Below, piece after piece: positions 35,993 through 44,633 of a stretch of DNA of 64,000 nucleotides. A program made the translations under genes and the position numbers. This stretch comes from Oceanobacillus massiliensis str. N'diop (GTDB lineage Bacteria > Bacillota > Bacilli > Bacillales > Amphibacillaceae), in NCBI RefSeq assembly GCF_000285495.1, contig NZ_HE610978.1:689343-753342 (forward strand), written 5' to 3'. The number at the start of each line of letters is the position of its first letter. The first letter of the stretch is position 1. The notes under the pieces were generated by a model. The model did no database searches. It was given only the letters and a program-made list of their open reading frames with translations, and was not told the origin of the DNA.

Positions 35993-37540
35993 ATGAGTTT
36001 GCTTACAATCGATTCCCTGAGCCATAGCTTTGGAGACCGCACGTTATTTAAAGACGTATCTTTTCGTCTTGTAGCTGGTGAGCATGTTGGCTTAGTTGGA
36101 GCAAATGGGGTTGGCAAGTCAACCTTGATGAATATTCTCACCAAGCAGCTTGTACATGATAGCGGCAGAGTGGAATGGACACCTGGTACAGATTATGGCT
36201 ATCTGGATCAGCATACGGTGCTGACAAAAGGGAAGACAATCCGAGATGTTCTCCGAGATGCATTTTTGCCATTGTTTCAGCAGGAAGAAATGCTGAATGA
36301 AGTAACAGGAAAAATGGGGACTGCTACACCTGAAGAGCTTGAGGATTTGCTCCATCAAATGGGGATTATCCAAGATAAATTGGAAGCAGGCGGCTTTTAT
36401 AGTCTGGATATTAAAATAGAAGAGGCTGCACATGGTCTTGGAATCGATGCCATTGGACTGGACAAGGACGTTTCGGCACTAAGTGGAGGACAGCGGACGA
36501 AGGTATTGCTTGCAAAGCTTTTATTGGAGCAGCCAGAAGTCCTATTGCTGGATGAGCCGACAAACTACCTGGATGTGGAGCATATTCAATGGCTTAGCAG
36601 CTATCTGAAGGAATACCCGCATGCCTTCCTTTTAATATCGCATGATACAGAATTTATGAATGGCGTTGTCGATGTCATTTTCCATTTGGAATTTTCCAAG
36701 CTGACACGCTATACAGCAACCTATGAAAAATTTCTGGAGCTTGCTGAGATTAATAAAAACCAGCATATCAATGCTTATGAAAAGCAACAGGAGTATATCA
36801 AAAAACAAGAAGAATTTATTGCCAAAAATAAAGCACGCTATTCGACAACTGGACGGGCAAAAAGCCGGCAGAAGCAGCTCGCTCGCATGGAGCGGATCGA
36901 TCGTCCGGAAACGGCAATGAAACCAACATTCAGTTTCAAGGAATCCCGCGGCAGCAGCAGATTTGTTTTCGAAGCCAAGGATTTGGAAATCGGATACGAT
37001 CAGCCGCTATTTCCTAAACTAACAACCGAAATCGAACGTGGTGACAGAATAGCAGTTGTAGGAAGCAACGGTGTCGGAAAATCGACCCTTTTGAAAACGA
37101 TTCTGGGGAAAATTGAGCCTCTTAGCGGTAAACGAGAGCTCGGCGATTTCCTTTTCCCATCCTATTATGAGCAGGAAGTCCAGGCTCCCAGCACAACACC
37201 AATTGATGAGGTGTGGAATGCCTTTCCGCATTTGGATCAGGCGAAGGTTCGCGGCATTTTGGCCAAAGTCGGTTTGAAAAACGAGCATATCACCCGACCG
37301 ATGAAACAACTAAGCGGTGGCGAACAGTCAAAAGTACGCTTATGCAAATTGATGTTGAATGAAAGCAACTGGCTAGTTTTTGATGAGCCAACCAATCACC
37401 TGGATGTTGTTGCAAAAGAGGAATTAAAACGTGCATTGAAAGAATATAAAGGCACCATCCTCCTCGTGTGTCATGAACCCGAGTTCTATGAAGACTGGGT
37501 AACCAAAATATGGAATGTCGAAGAATGGGCAACAAACTAG
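35993..37540 (+). CDS. ABC-F family ATPase, YfmM-like
   Basis: The 515-residue protein has two ABC domains in one chain and no membrane part. Walker A is GANGVGKST (residues 36-44) and GSNGVGKST in the second half; signatures are LSGGQRTK and LSGGEQSK; Walker B motifs end LLLDEPTNYLD and VFDEPTNHLD. The linker between domains is charged and helical (about 245-300), as in ribosome-bound ABC-F factors. It opens like B. subtilis YfmM and has that length. The role is probably translation rescue or ribosome quality control; antibiotic protection is possible but not shown. Confidence 0.92.
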   Translation: MSLLTIDSLSHSFGDRTLFKDVSFRLVAGEHVGLVGANGVGKSTLMNILTKQLVHDSGRVEWTPGTDYGYLDQHTVLTKGKTIRDVLRDAFLPLFQQEEMLNEVTGKMGTATPEELEDLLHQMGIIQDKLEAGGFYSLDIKIEEAAHGLGIDAIGLDKDVSALSGGQRTKVLLAKLLLEQPEVLLLDEPTNYLDVEHIQWLSSYLKEYPHAFLLISHDTEFMNGVVDVIFHLEFSKLTRYTATYEKFLELAEINKNQHINAYEKQQEYIKKQEEFIAKNKARYSTTGRAKSRQKQLARMERIDRPETAMKPTFSFKESRGSSRFVFEAKDLEIGYDQPLFPKLTTEIERGDRIAVVGSNGVGKSTLLKTILGKIEPLSGKRELGDFLFPSYYEQEVQAPSTTPIDEVWNAFPHLDQAKVRGILAKVGLKNEHITRPMKQLSGGEQSKVRLCKLMLNESNWLVFDEPTNHLDVVAKEELKRALKEYKGTILLVCHEPEFYEDWVTKIWNVEEWATN

Positions 37541-37548
37541 GTTCCCTA

Positions 37549-37580
37549 AGGTGCCTGTCACTTCCCGGTTTTTGTCGAAT
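37549..37580 (+). repeat. Dispersed 3'-end element, copy 7
   Basis: AGGTGCCTGTCACTTCCCGG then TTTTTGTCGAAT. It begins eight bases after the ABC-F stop codon, co-oriented with that gene. Confidence 0.9.
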
Positions 37581-37779
37581 TATATTTTGCTGGCTGCTAT
37601 CAATGAATGCGTCTATTCATGAACAGCTTGCCCAAAGTTGCCGTATTTTGAATTGAGATAGAACGTTACTGCTCCAGGAATACGAATGTTTAATTGTGAT
37701 GCAAAAAGAAATAAGCCGTTGTCCCCCAATAGGAATACGGCTTCTGCACCAATAAGAGCTATGCCTATGTACCATTTAT

Positions 37780-37820
37780 GCATGCAGTCCAAGGTGGAAT
37801 ACTTGGCTGCATGCTTTTTT
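37780..37820 (+). terminator. Strong intrinsic terminator
   Basis: GCATGCAGTCCAAG pairs with CTTGGCTGCATGC across an eight-base loop and is followed by TTTTTT. It lies beyond the ABC-F gene and repeat copy 7 and abuts the convergent DUF3892 gene. Confidence 0.85.
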
Positions 37821-37822
37821 CA

Positions 37823-38134
37823 TCAAAACAAAGGTAAGTTATCTAAGTTATTTTCCTTGATACCATCCGGTTCACTTCTGATAATATCCCTTCCGTATTT
37901 GTGGAATACATCCAGATGCGCTAGCTCCCCTGACTTTGCTTCATTTAAAGCAGTTACATAATCTAGCTCACGCCCCGTATCCGTTTTAAATGCAATAATA
38001 TCACCTGTATCATTTTTTCGTACGGCCACGATGCTTTCCTTGCCTTCTGCATTCATTTCACTTATTTTGTCCTGCTGTTCATTACTCTGATTCCTGTACT
38101 CATTATAGATTTTTTGGTAGTCATTTTCCTGCAT
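37823..38134 (-). CDS. DUF3892-domain protein
   Basis: The 103-residue protein has the DUF3892 pattern IVAVRKNDTGDIIAFKTDTG then LDYVTALNEAKSGELAHLDVF. The domain is small and probably binds something, but its role is unknown. I start at ATG 38134 with GGGGG upstream; the longer open frame to 38293 overlaps the spore-protein gene out of frame and is spurious. It follows that gene by 25 bases and may share its transcript. Confidence 0.75.
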   Translation of the reverse strand: MQENDYQKIYNEYRNQSNEQQDKISEMNAEGKESIVAVRKNDTGDIIAFKTDTGRELDYVTALNEAKSGELAHLDVFHKYGRDIIRSEPDGIKENNLDNLPLF

Positions 38135-38159
38135 AATTGGCTTGCCCCCATCCAAAATT

Positions 38160-38360
38160 CTAACTATTATCAGGCTGATTTTTCGCCCTGACTTCTTGGG
38201 AATCGGTATCGCTGAATATCGATGTGCCATGTCCACCCGTTGTTTTCGCAAGATATTCCTTTGCTTCATTATAAGACATACCAGAGTTTTCATTTAGCTT
38301 TTTTACCTGGTCGATATCGGTTCCTGCAGCGGTAAAGTTACCTGTACCCTTTTCGTCCAC
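38160..38360 (-). CDS. Gamma-type small acid-soluble spore protein-like
   Basis: The 66-residue polar protein has two SASP-gamma-like segments, AGTDIDQVKKLNENSGMSYN and FSDTDSQEVRAKNQ, resembling the repeated T-x-x-Q-V-K-x-x-N units with GPR-protease-like FSDTDS sites. These proteins are amino-acid stores in the spore core. GTG start with TAGGAGGGA just upstream is convincing. Expression late in sporulation (sigma-G) is expected but I did not identify the promoter. Confidence 0.7.
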   Translation of the reverse strand: MDEKGTGNFTAAGTDIDQVKKLNENSGMSYNEAKEYLAKTTGGHGTSIFSDTDSQEVRAKNQPDNS

Positions 38361-38485
38361 TATTGTCCCTCCTAATCAATTGCCCTGCTTAAACTTGGGA
38401 TAATATTTCGTTTTAAACACCATTTTAGTTATTCCTGATAACGGTTGGATTATGTACTTGTAAATTTCGTCAAGATTCATAATGG

Positions 38486-38526
38486 AAAAAGGACCTTTAC
38501 TGATGTCTTTCAGAAAAGCTCCTTTT
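38486..38526 (-). terminator. Terminator after the 49-residue gene
   Basis: On the minus strand AAAAGGAGCTTTT pairs with AAAGGTCCTTTTT around a loop of about 15 bases, with terminal T run. Confidence 0.6.
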
Positions 38527-38542
38527 GTTTTTACTTTTATTT

Positions 38543-38692
38543 TTATCGGTCTCGCTTATTCTTTTTATTGTCTAGATTAAGGAACTCGCTCTCCCGTGAG
38601 ACTTCTACATCGCGTTTCGGTGTTGTATCGTACTTTAATATGTTCTTCTGCTTACCTTTATCCTTATTTTTATTTTTATTTTCTTCAGACAT
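38543..38692 (-). CDS. Small lysine-rich protein of unknown function
   Basis: A 49-residue frame starts at ATG 38692, eight bases after TAGGAGGG, and encodes a highly charged protein opening MSEENKNKNKDKGKQKN and ending NLDNKKNKRDR. The longer frame (to 38731) runs upstream of the ribosome site. Composition (Lys, Asn, Glu, Arg) is like small spore proteins and it lies beside a SASP-like gene, which suggests but does not prove a spore role. Confidence 0.6.
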   Translation of the reverse strand: MSEENKNKNKDKGKQKNILKYDTTPKRDVEVSRESEFLNLDNKKNKRDR

Positions 38693-38847
38693 GGTTATGG
38701 CCCTCCTAAATAATTCATCGCTAAAATTCACAATTATTATGTCCTTTATCTGATTATTAATCCTTCTTTTACTGCTGCAACAGCTATCGCAATCCGAATT
38801 TTTTAAAAAGAATTGGTCACAATACCTCTAAAAAGGAGGCTATACTC

Positions 38848-38946
38848 ATGAGTAAAGGAAAAAAGAAGAAAAACAAAAATAAAGAAGAATTAAATGATAT
38901 GAAGGATGACAAAAAATATCGCCAAAACCGCCCACCAGGAAATTAG
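38848..38946 (+). CDS. Very small lysine-rich protein
   Basis: A 32-residue frame opens MSKGKKKKNKNKEELNDM and ends with QNRPPGN. It has a near-ideal ribosome site, AAAAGGAGG, eight bases before ATG 38848. It is divergent from the 49-residue gene and shares its composition; both may be minor spore components. Repeat copy 8 follows its stop by about ten bases, as with annotated genes, which supports it being real. Confidence 0.6.
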   Translation: MSKGKKKKNKNKEELNDMKDDKKYRQNRPPGN

Positions 38947-38956
38947 GTATCGAAAT

Positions 38957-38998
38957 TAGGTGCCTGTCACTTCCCGATTTTTGTTGAACTTTGTCGAA
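38957..38998 (+). repeat. Dispersed 3'-end element, copy 8
   Basis: AGGTGCCTGTCACTTCCCGA then TTTTTGTTGAA and CTTTGTCGAA. It lies between the tiny gene and its terminator, in the 3' untranslated region. Confidence 0.9.
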
Positions 38999-39004
38999 CT
39001 CTTG

Positions 39005-39033
39005 AAGCCATAGTTTTGGTACTATGGCTTTTT
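39005..39033 (+). terminator. Intrinsic terminator of the tiny lysine-rich gene
   Basis: AGCCATAGT pairs with ACTATGGCT around a six-base loop, followed by TTTT. Confidence 0.8.
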
Positions 39034-39187
39034 GTTATGCACCAATGCAATTCGTGTTTCGCCCCTTCTTTGTTGCATTCAGATTGAAATTTTCAGATAT
39101 GAATGAAATAATAGATATATCACTTTTATCCTAGCTAGATTCGAGTACATATCTGAGACAAATAAAATAGCCAAGGGAGGCTTTAGC

Positions 39188-40342
39188 ATGAATTTAGCAG
39201 ATTTAAATTCACTGGAAGAAAGAATTGATTTACTAACTAAAACAGTTGAGCCTTTTACAGATCGAGCAAGCAAATATGATAAGGATGCTACCTTTCCATT
39301 CGAAAATTTCCAGGATCTAAAGAGCATTGGCTATCCAGGTTTGACCATTCCTAAAAAATATGGCGGAAGCGGAATATCACTGTACGAAATGCTGCGTTAT
39401 CAAGAGATTATCGGAAAGGCCGATGGATCTACCGCACTCTCCATAGGCTGGCATATGGGCATCATGAAGCACCTTGGTGAACATGATATTTGGGATTCTG
39501 AAACATACAAAACCATTGCAAGCGATGTAACTAAAAATGGCGCTTTATTGAATAATGCCGCGTCTGAACCTGCGACTGGCAGCCCTACCCGCGGCGGCAA
39601 GCCAGAAACCATCGCAAAGCAAGTTACGGAAGGCTGGGTAATCAATGGCAGAAAAATTTTCACGACATTATCGCCAATTCTCGATTATTTCGTAGTCAGC
39701 GCAACCATTGATGGTACCGATCAGGCAGGCAATTTCCTTATCAGAAGCGGGGCAGATGGCGTCAAGGTGGAAGAAACGTGGGATTCTATAGCAATGCGGG
39801 GAACGGGCAGTCATGATCTTATTTTAGAAAATGTACATGTAGGAAAAGCTGATTTGGTTGAACACATCTCGCCTGGGAAAAAGAATGCCGCTGGATGGCT
39901 TTTGCATATTCCAGCATGCTATCTTGGAATTGCCCGCGCTGCCCAGGAATACGCGGTAAAATTTGCTGCAAGCTATTCCCCAAACAGCATTCAAGGGACC
40001 ATCTCTGACCTGCCGAATGTAAAACAAAAGCTCGGGGAAATGGAACTCAAAATGCTGGAGTCCAGGTATTTTCTCTACGGCGCTGCCAAAAAATGGGATG
40101 AGGCTGATGAGGATTATAGACAGACAATGGGACCAGAGCTTGGTGCGGCTAAACTTTCTGTCGTAAATAAATCGATTGAAGTAGTTGATCTAGCTATGCG
40201 AATTGTTGGTGCCCGAAGCCTATCTGAAAAAAATCCTCTGCAGCGTTATTACCGCGATGTCCGTGCTGGTCTGCATAATCCGCCCATGGATGACATGACA
40301 ATTATGCAGCTAGCAGGGATATCTGTTACTAAGTATAACTAA
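39188..40342 (+). CDS. Acyl-CoA dehydrogenase-family protein, YdbM-like
   Basis: The 384-residue flavoenzyme of the acyl-CoA dehydrogenase fold has an N-terminal helical domain with GYPGLTIPKKYGGSG, a middle beta domain (VTEGWVINGRKIFTT), SIAMRGTGSHDLILENVHVG, and a helical C-terminus with AMRIVGARSLSEKNPLQRYY. It resembles B. subtilis YdbM and the sulfur-scavenging SfnB-like group more than classical beta-oxidation enzymes, so a monooxygenase-like or unusual dehydrogenase role is possible. Strong AAGGGAGG ribosome site. Single-gene unit with its own terminator. Confidence 0.87.
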   Translation: MNLADLNSLEERIDLLTKTVEPFTDRASKYDKDATFPFENFQDLKSIGYPGLTIPKKYGGSGISLYEMLRYQEIIGKADGSTALSIGWHMGIMKHLGEHDIWDSETYKTIASDVTKNGALLNNAASEPATGSPTRGGKPETIAKQVTEGWVINGRKIFTTLSPILDYFVVSATIDGTDQAGNFLIRSGADGVKVEETWDSIAMRGTGSHDLILENVHVGKADLVEHISPGKKNAAGWLLHIPACYLGIARAAQEYAVKFAASYSPNSIQGTISDLPNVKQKLGEMELKMLESRYFLYGAAKKWDEADEDYRQTMGPELGAAKLSVVNKSIEVVDLAMRIVGARSLSEKNPLQRYYRDVRAGLHNPPMDDMTIMQLAGISVTKYN

Positions 40343-40368
40343 ATGTAAGATAACTGGAAAAACATGCG

Positions 40369-40410
40369 AAAACAGATGAAATCGATTCTAACGATTTTCA
40401 TCTGTTTTTT
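40369..40410. terminator. Intrinsic terminator of the acyl-CoA dehydrogenase gene
   Basis: AAACAGATGAAATCG pairs with CGATTTTCATCTGTTT and is followed by a T run on the plus strand. The minus side also has T-rich flanks. Confidence 0.85.
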
Positions 40411-40435
40411 CACGATTACCGCCTAGAAGGAATCG

Positions 40436-40516
40436 ATGCCATATCCCGATCCGCGTTCGGTTTTTATCGATATTCTGTTAGCAGATTATGCAGAAGAATT
40501 TAAATTAATGGGCTAG
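40436..40516 (+). CDS. Possible 26-residue peptide or remnant
   Basis: ATG 40436 to TAG 40514 reads MPYPDPRSVFIDILLADYAE then EFKLMG, with GAAGGA just upstream. It looks coding in composition but is alone and unrecognised. It may be a remnant of a larger gene. Confidence 0.25.
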   Translation: MPYPDPRSVFIDILLADYAEEFKLMG

Positions 40517-40615
40517 GCAGCATTGAAGTTCCCCTTATTAAGTTTTATAAAAGGACTCACCTTCCCACTGAATCTTCGTCTATTCGATTGGAACAGCCTC
40601 TACAGCAGAATCATT

Positions 40616-41560
40616 TTAGTTCACCAAATGCTTGAGTTCCATACCTTCACCAAATCTTTTTAAATTCTCGAACGCGACATCACCAATCCTTGTTATTGCT
40701 TCATATGTAGCTCCGCCAATATGTGGCGTTGCAATGACATTTGGCAAACCAGCAAGTTCACTTTTCGTTGGTTCTTCCGCAAATACATCCAGACCCGCAG
40801 CACCGATTCTATTATTTTTCAATGCCTCTGTCAGCGCTTCTTCATCAATTAAACCACCACGGGATATGTTGATAAGAATCGCTGTTGGTTTCATCAGTTT
40901 CAATGTATCAGGGTTGACCATCTTCCTATTTGTTTCATTCAAGTTAGTACAGATAATGATAAGGTCTGACGTCTGGAATAGTTCATCCAGTTCCATAAAA
41001 TTGACGTTTAAACGGGTTGCTGCATCATAATCCTTATGATTGCCGTATGCATTAATTTCCATATTGAACCCGGCAGCACGTCTTGCAATCGCCTTTCCGA
41101 TATTGCCAAATCCAATGATTCCCAGACGCTTATTGAAAATCTCATGGCCCATAGAGAGCTCCCAGTGGCTGGATTTTATTTCCCGATCTTTTCGTGTGAT
41201 ATGCCTTGCAGCTGTGATCATCAGACCAAAGGCATAATCAGCTACAGCTTCCGTATTCTGGCCAGGCACATTTGTAACGGGGATTCCTTTTTCACGCGCA
41301 TAGATATGATCAATGTTGTCAAATCCCGATCCAAATTTCATGATGTATTTTAGATTTGGGGCAGCATCGATAATTTCCGAATCTATTTTAACTACCGCAA
41401 CAACAATGACATCCACATCTGCCACTTCTCTTTTCAGCTGTTCTTTAGCAATTCCCTGGTCTGTGAAAAGCACTTTGGCTTCCCCTAGTGTACCTGCATT
41501 CTCTAAAAGCTTCGGATTTGCCTCAATAAAGGCATCCCTTAGCATAAATAGCATTTTCAT
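40616..41560 (-). CDS. D-isomer 2-hydroxyacid dehydrogenase (SerA/GyaR-like)
   Basis: This 314-residue NAD(P)-dependent enzyme has nucleotide motif GFGNIGKAIARRA (GxGxxG) near residue 150 and the catalytic set: Arg in NISRGGLIDEEAL, Glu in VFAEEPT, and His in TPHIGGATYEA. The N-terminal domain is short and no ACT domain follows, so it is a catabolic or glyoxylate-type reductase rather than full SerA. Substrate unknown. AGGGAG precedes the ATG. Confidence 0.9.
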   Translation of the reverse strand: MKMLFMLRDAFIEANPKLLENAGTLGEAKVLFTDQGIAKEQLKREVADVDVIVVAVVKIDSEIIDAAPNLKYIMKFGSGFDNIDHIYAREKGIPVTNVPGQNTEAVADYAFGLMITAARHITRKDREIKSSHWELSMGHEIFNKRLGIIGFGNIGKAIARRAAGFNMEINAYGNHKDYDAATRLNVNFMELDELFQTSDLIIICTNLNETNRKMVNPDTLKLMKPTAILINISRGGLIDEEALTEALKNNRIGAAGLDVFAEEPTKSELAGLPNVIATPHIGGATYEAITRIGDVAFENLKRFGEGMELKHLVN

Positions 41561-41648
41561 ATGTCTCAGCTCCCTGTTTTACGATGTATTTAGCAACTAT
41601 TATTTGAATTTTAAATTAAGTATAATTATTAGTTTACACTAAAAGTTG

Positions 41649-41682
41649 AAAACCGAACAGCATTAGATGCTGTTCGGTTTTC
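41649..41682 (-). terminator. Intrinsic terminator fused to repeat copy 9
   Basis: AAACCGAACAGC pairs with GCTGTTCGGTTT around a seven-base loop. The core CCGAACAG/CTGTTCGG is shared with the hairpins next to copies 11 and 12. Confidence 0.85.
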
Positions 41683-41721
41683 GACAATTATTGACAAATT
41701 TCGGGTAGTGACAGGCACCTT
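41679..41721 (-). repeat. Dispersed 3'-end element, copy 9, inside the rocD end
   Basis: On the minus strand AGGTGCCTGTCACTACCCGA, then ATTTGTCAA and a further TTGTCGAA. It encodes the RocD tail C-L-S-L-P-E-I-C-Q and stop. Confidence 0.9.
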
Positions 41722-42905
41722 ACGATTTTTTCTATGGCCCAGTCCAGTTCTTCTTGGGTGATGACTAGAGGCGGGGCAAATCGTATCGTGTTCTCATGGG
41801 TTTCTTTGCACAATACCCCTTCTTCCTTCAATTTCTCACAGTAGGAACGAACAGGTTTGTTAAATTCCACGCCAATGAATAATCCACGTGCACGGATGGC
41901 TATTAAATCCGGATTATCGATTTCACGTAATGCATTAGCAAAATATTCCCCTAATACTAATGACTTGCCTGCTAAGTCTTCTTCTTCGATGACATCAAGG
42001 GCGGCAAGAGATACGGCACAGGCTAGAGGATTTCCGCCAAATGTTGATCCATGCGAACCTGGTGTGAAGACATCCATAATCTCCTTGTCAGCTGCGATGG
42101 CGGATACTGGCAGAATACCGCCGCCTAACGCTTTTCCCATTACAAAGATATCTGGTATGACATTTTCCCATTCACAGGCAAACATCTTACCTGTCCGGGC
42201 AAAACCTGTTTGCACCTCATCCGCTATAAATAATACATTGTTCTCTGTACAAATATCACGTACTTCCTTTAGATAGCCGTCTGGGGGAATGACGATACCA
42301 GCCTCGCCTTGGATTGGTTCAAGAATAACCGCAGCGGTATTTTCTGTAATCGCTGCTCGAACTGCTGCAGCATCCCCGTATTGAATTTTTTTAATGCCCG
42401 GTACGAACGGCCCGTAATGTTCAGTTGCTCCCGGATCATTTGATAGAGAGATCGCATTTAATGTACGCCCATGGAAGTTTCCTTTTGCAGCAATGATTTC
42501 TGCCCTGCTGTCTGCTACACCCTTTACTTCATATGCCCAGCGCCGGGCAGCCTTGATGGCAGTTTCTACTGCTTCAACCCCTGTATTCATCGGCAGAACT
42601 TTATCCTTACCGGTTAATTCAGCAACTCGCTTTGTCCATGGTCCTAGTAGTTCATTATGGAATGCACGTGATGTTAATGTTACTTTATCAGCTTGTTCTT
42701 TCAGTGCTGCTATAATTTTTGGGTGGCGGTGCCCCTGGTTTACAGCGGAGTACGCACTGAGCATATCCATAAACTTATTGCCTTCAGGATCTTTTACCCA
42801 AACACCTTCAGCCTCAGCAACGACGATTGGCAGTGGATGGTAGTTATGTGCCCCGTAACGGTCTGTCTGTTCCATAATTTCGCTTGATTTGTTTTTTATC
42901 ATCAT
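41688..42905 (-). CDS. rocD: Ornithine aminotransferase with a repeat-encoded tail
   Basis: The 405-residue class III aminotransferase matches ornithine-oxoacid transaminases: [15 protein letters not shown] at the start (substrate Tyr), [42 protein letters not shown], Schiff-base Lys in [13 protein letters not shown]. It converts ornithine and 2-oxoglutarate to glutamate semialdehyde and glutamate. The final CLSLPEICQ is read from repeat copy 9, so the original last residues have been altered. It is a single-gene unit. AAAGGGGG ribosome site. Confidence 0.93.
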   Translation of the reverse strand: MMIKNKSSEIMEQTDRYGAHNYHPLPIVVAEAEGVWVKDPEGNKFMDMLSAYSAVNQGHRHPKIIAALKEQADKVTLTSRAFHNELLGPWTKRVAELTGKDKVLPMNTGVEAVETAIKAARRWAYEVKGVADSRAEIIAAKGNFHGRTLNAISLSNDPGATEHYGPFVPGIKKIQYGDAAAVRAAITENTAAVILEPIQGEAGIVIPPDGYLKEVRDICTENNVLFIADEVQTGFARTGKMFACEWENVIPDIFVMGKALGGGILPVSAIAADKEIMDVFTPGSHGSTFGGNPLACAVSLAALDVIEEEDLAGKSLVLGEYFANALREIDNPDLIAIRARGLFIGVEFNKPVRSYCEKLKEEGVLCKETHENTIRFAPPLVITQEELDWAIEKIVRCLSLPEICQ

Positions 42906-43043
42906 TTATCCCCCTTTAGAATTTGAGTGTACGGGATGGAAGGATGAACAGAACACCCCGTCAAAAAAACACTATTCAAATGTTTCTGACATATACACTT
43001 CTCATTCTAATGGATACCAGGATAAAGAGCAAAGGGGATATTA

Positions 43044-43097
43044 TAGGTGCCTCATAGGTGCCTGTCACTTCCCGCTTTTTGGCGGTTTTTGTCGAAT
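43044..43097 (+). repeat. Dispersed 3'-end element, copy 10 (variant)
   Basis: AGGTGCC, four bases, AGGTGCCTGTCACTTCCCG, then a variant middle CTTTTTGGCGG and TTTTTGTCGAAT. It lies between the rocD promoter side and the end of the macrodomain gene, oriented opposite to both. Confidence 0.85.
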
Positions 43098-43114
43098 TAG
43101 TGGTATTGATATAG

Positions 43115-43143
43115 AAAAAGCCTTCTCAGCAAAGTGAAAAGGC
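43115..43143 (-). terminator. Intrinsic terminator of the macrodomain gene
   Basis: On the minus strand GCCTTTTCA pairs with TGAGAAGGC and is followed by TTTTT. Confidence 0.85.
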
Positions 43144-43146
43144 AAG

Positions 43147-43701
43147 CTACTGCTCCATTAAATTTTTCAGTGCCGCTTCATACACTTCATAATCCTCCTG
43201 TTCAAACAGTGTGATGACAACATCCCCAAATTCATTTTCCCCAAGGAAGTTAACGATGGTTTCAAGAGCGATTTCTGATGCCTGATCGATTGGATAACGA
43301 TAAACGCCAGTTGATATGGAAGGAAAAGAGATGCTCTTTATATTCCTTACCTTCGCGAGCAGCAGTGCGTTCCGGTAACAATTGGCAAGCAGATCCTCTT
43401 CCATATCCGGATTCTCATTCCAGACAGGGCCAACCGTGTGAATGACAAAATTGGCAGGAAGATTATATCCTGCTGTAATGATAACTTCTCCTGTTGGCAA
43501 TTCCTCCCCCTTTAACTCTGCTTGACGAATCTTCTGGCATTCCTCAAGCAAGTCCTTACCAGCGGCACGATGAATCGCTCCGTCTACTCCGCCCCCGCCT
43601 TGAAGCAAGCCATTCGCGGCATTCACAATCGCCTCTGTTTCCTGTTCGGTTATATCGCCTACCATTAATGCTAGTGTGTTATCATTTATTTTCACTTTCA
43701 T
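43147..43701 (-). CDS. Macrodomain protein, O-acetyl-ADP-ribose deacetylase-like
   Basis: The 184-residue single macrodomain has VNAANGLLQGGGGVDGAIHRAAG (quoted in part; residues 26-49) lining the ADP-ribose pocket with catalytic Asp in GVDGAI, and SISFPSISTGVYRYP near residue 125 for the diphosphate. Such YmdB-type enzymes hydrolyse O-acetyl-ADP-ribose or reverse mono-ADP-ribosylation. Length and motifs are complete. Ribosome site TAGGAGG. Single-gene unit. Confidence 0.93.
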   Translation of the reverse strand: MKVKINDNTLALMVGDITEQETEAIVNAANGLLQGGGGVDGAIHRAAGKDLLEECQKIRQAELKGEELPTGEVIITAGYNLPANFVIHTVGPVWNENPDMEEDLLANCYRNALLLAKVRNIKSISFPSISTGVYRYPIDQASEIALETIVNFLGENEFGDVVITLFEQEDYEVYEAALKNLMEQ

Positions 43702-43820
43702 TTTAGTTTATCCTCCTATCGAATGGAGAATGGCTAATGGAATCCTATCCAATAAGAAACACGATTAAATAATCCATTCCCTATCTTTACTTATTCCTCT
43801 TACCACCTAAAATAAACCAA

Positions 43821-43851
43821 ATACCGAACAGTGCCTGGCACTGTTCGGTAT
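43821..43851 (-). terminator. Terminator of the thiamine-precursor operon
   Basis: ATACCGAACAGTGCC and GGCACTGTTCGGTAT form a 15-bp perfect stem with almost no loop. It is the outer half of a 71-bp compound repeat shared with 46992-47062. Confidence 0.8.
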
Positions 43852-43892
43852 TCGACAAAATTCGAGCTAATTCGGGAAGTGACAGGCACCTA
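43852..43892 (-). repeat. Dispersed 3'-end element, copy 11
   Basis: On the minus strand AGGTGCCTGTCACTTCCCGA, ATTAGCTCGA, ATTTTGTCGA. Its first bases AG complete the TAG stop codon of thiZ (43890-43892). Confidence 0.9.
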
Positions 43893-44633
43893 AGAGTTGG
43901 GACTTTCCTTCATTTCTTCGTATATGCGCTTTTTCCATTGTAAGAATTCTTCAGAAAGCAGTATGTCCTCATTGCGGGGACGCGCAAATGGTATGACAAA
44001 TTCTTTGCTTACCGTTGCCGGTTTTCCTGATAAGATAATAATTCTATCCGATAGAAAAATAGCTTCTTCGATATGATGTGTAATAAATAAAATAGAGCGT
44101 TTGTATTCATCCCAGATGGATAAAAGCCATTTTTGCATATCGATTCTCGTAAACTCATCCAATGCAGAGAATGGTTCATCCAGTAGAATCAGCTCCTGTG
44201 GACTTAACAAGCTGCGTATAAATGAAACCCGCTGTTTCATGCCTCCCGACAACTCATGCGGATATGCATTTTCATATCCTTTCAGTCCTGCCCGAACTAT
44301 CATTTGCAGTGCCTTATCCTTATCCCTGTTGCCAGCTATTTCCTGACCAAGGAGGACATTATCCAATATGGTCCGCCATGGCATTAATGAAGGTGATTGC
44401 GGTGTATAGCTGATGGAACCACGATTGCCGTTTATCTCTGCACCATTCAAATAAATCGAACCAGAGGAAGGCAGACTGATTCCGCCTATATTCTGAAATA
44501 GCGTACTCTTCCCGCTCCCTGATGGTCCGAGCAAGGAGACGAACTCGCCATCATCCACTGAAAAATTAACATCAGTCAGGACCTCTTTCCCTTCAAAGGA
44601 TTTTGACAACTGCCTAATCTCAAGATGACTCAA
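43890..44633 (-). CDS. thiZ: Thiamine-precursor ABC transporter ATP-binding protein ThiZ
   Basis: The 247-residue ATPase of the nitrate/sulfonate/taurine class has Walker A GPSGSGKST (residues 35-43), Q-loop TPQSPSLMPW, signature LSGGMKQR, Walker B LILLDEPFSALD and switch His in ITHHIEEA. With thiX and thiY it should import formylaminopyrimidine-type thiamine degradation products for salvage, as shown for Bacillus halodurans ThiXYZ. TTG start; its first 14 bases overlap thiX. The TAG stop is formed at the edge of repeat copy 11. Confidence 0.88.
   Translation of the reverse strand: MSHLEIRQLSKSFEGKEVLTDVNFSVDDGEFVSLLGPSGSGKSTLFQNIGGISLPSSGSIYLNGAEINGNRGSISYTPQSPSLMPWRTILDNVLLGQEIAGNRDKDKALQMIVRAGLKGYENAYPHELSGGMKQRVSFIRSLLSPQELILLDEPFSALDEFTRIDMQKWLLSIWDEYKRSILFITHHIEEAIFLSDRIIILSGKPATVSKEFVIPFARPRNEDILLSEEFLQWKKRIYEEMKESPNS

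Noticed and set aside
37686..37961. 91-residue plus-strand open frame
   Set aside because: It runs through a strong terminator and into the opposite strand of the DUF3892 gene.
38135..38293. Longer start for the DUF3892 gene
   Set aside because: The added segment overlaps the SASP-like gene out of frame, while ATG 38134 starts right at the conserved part.
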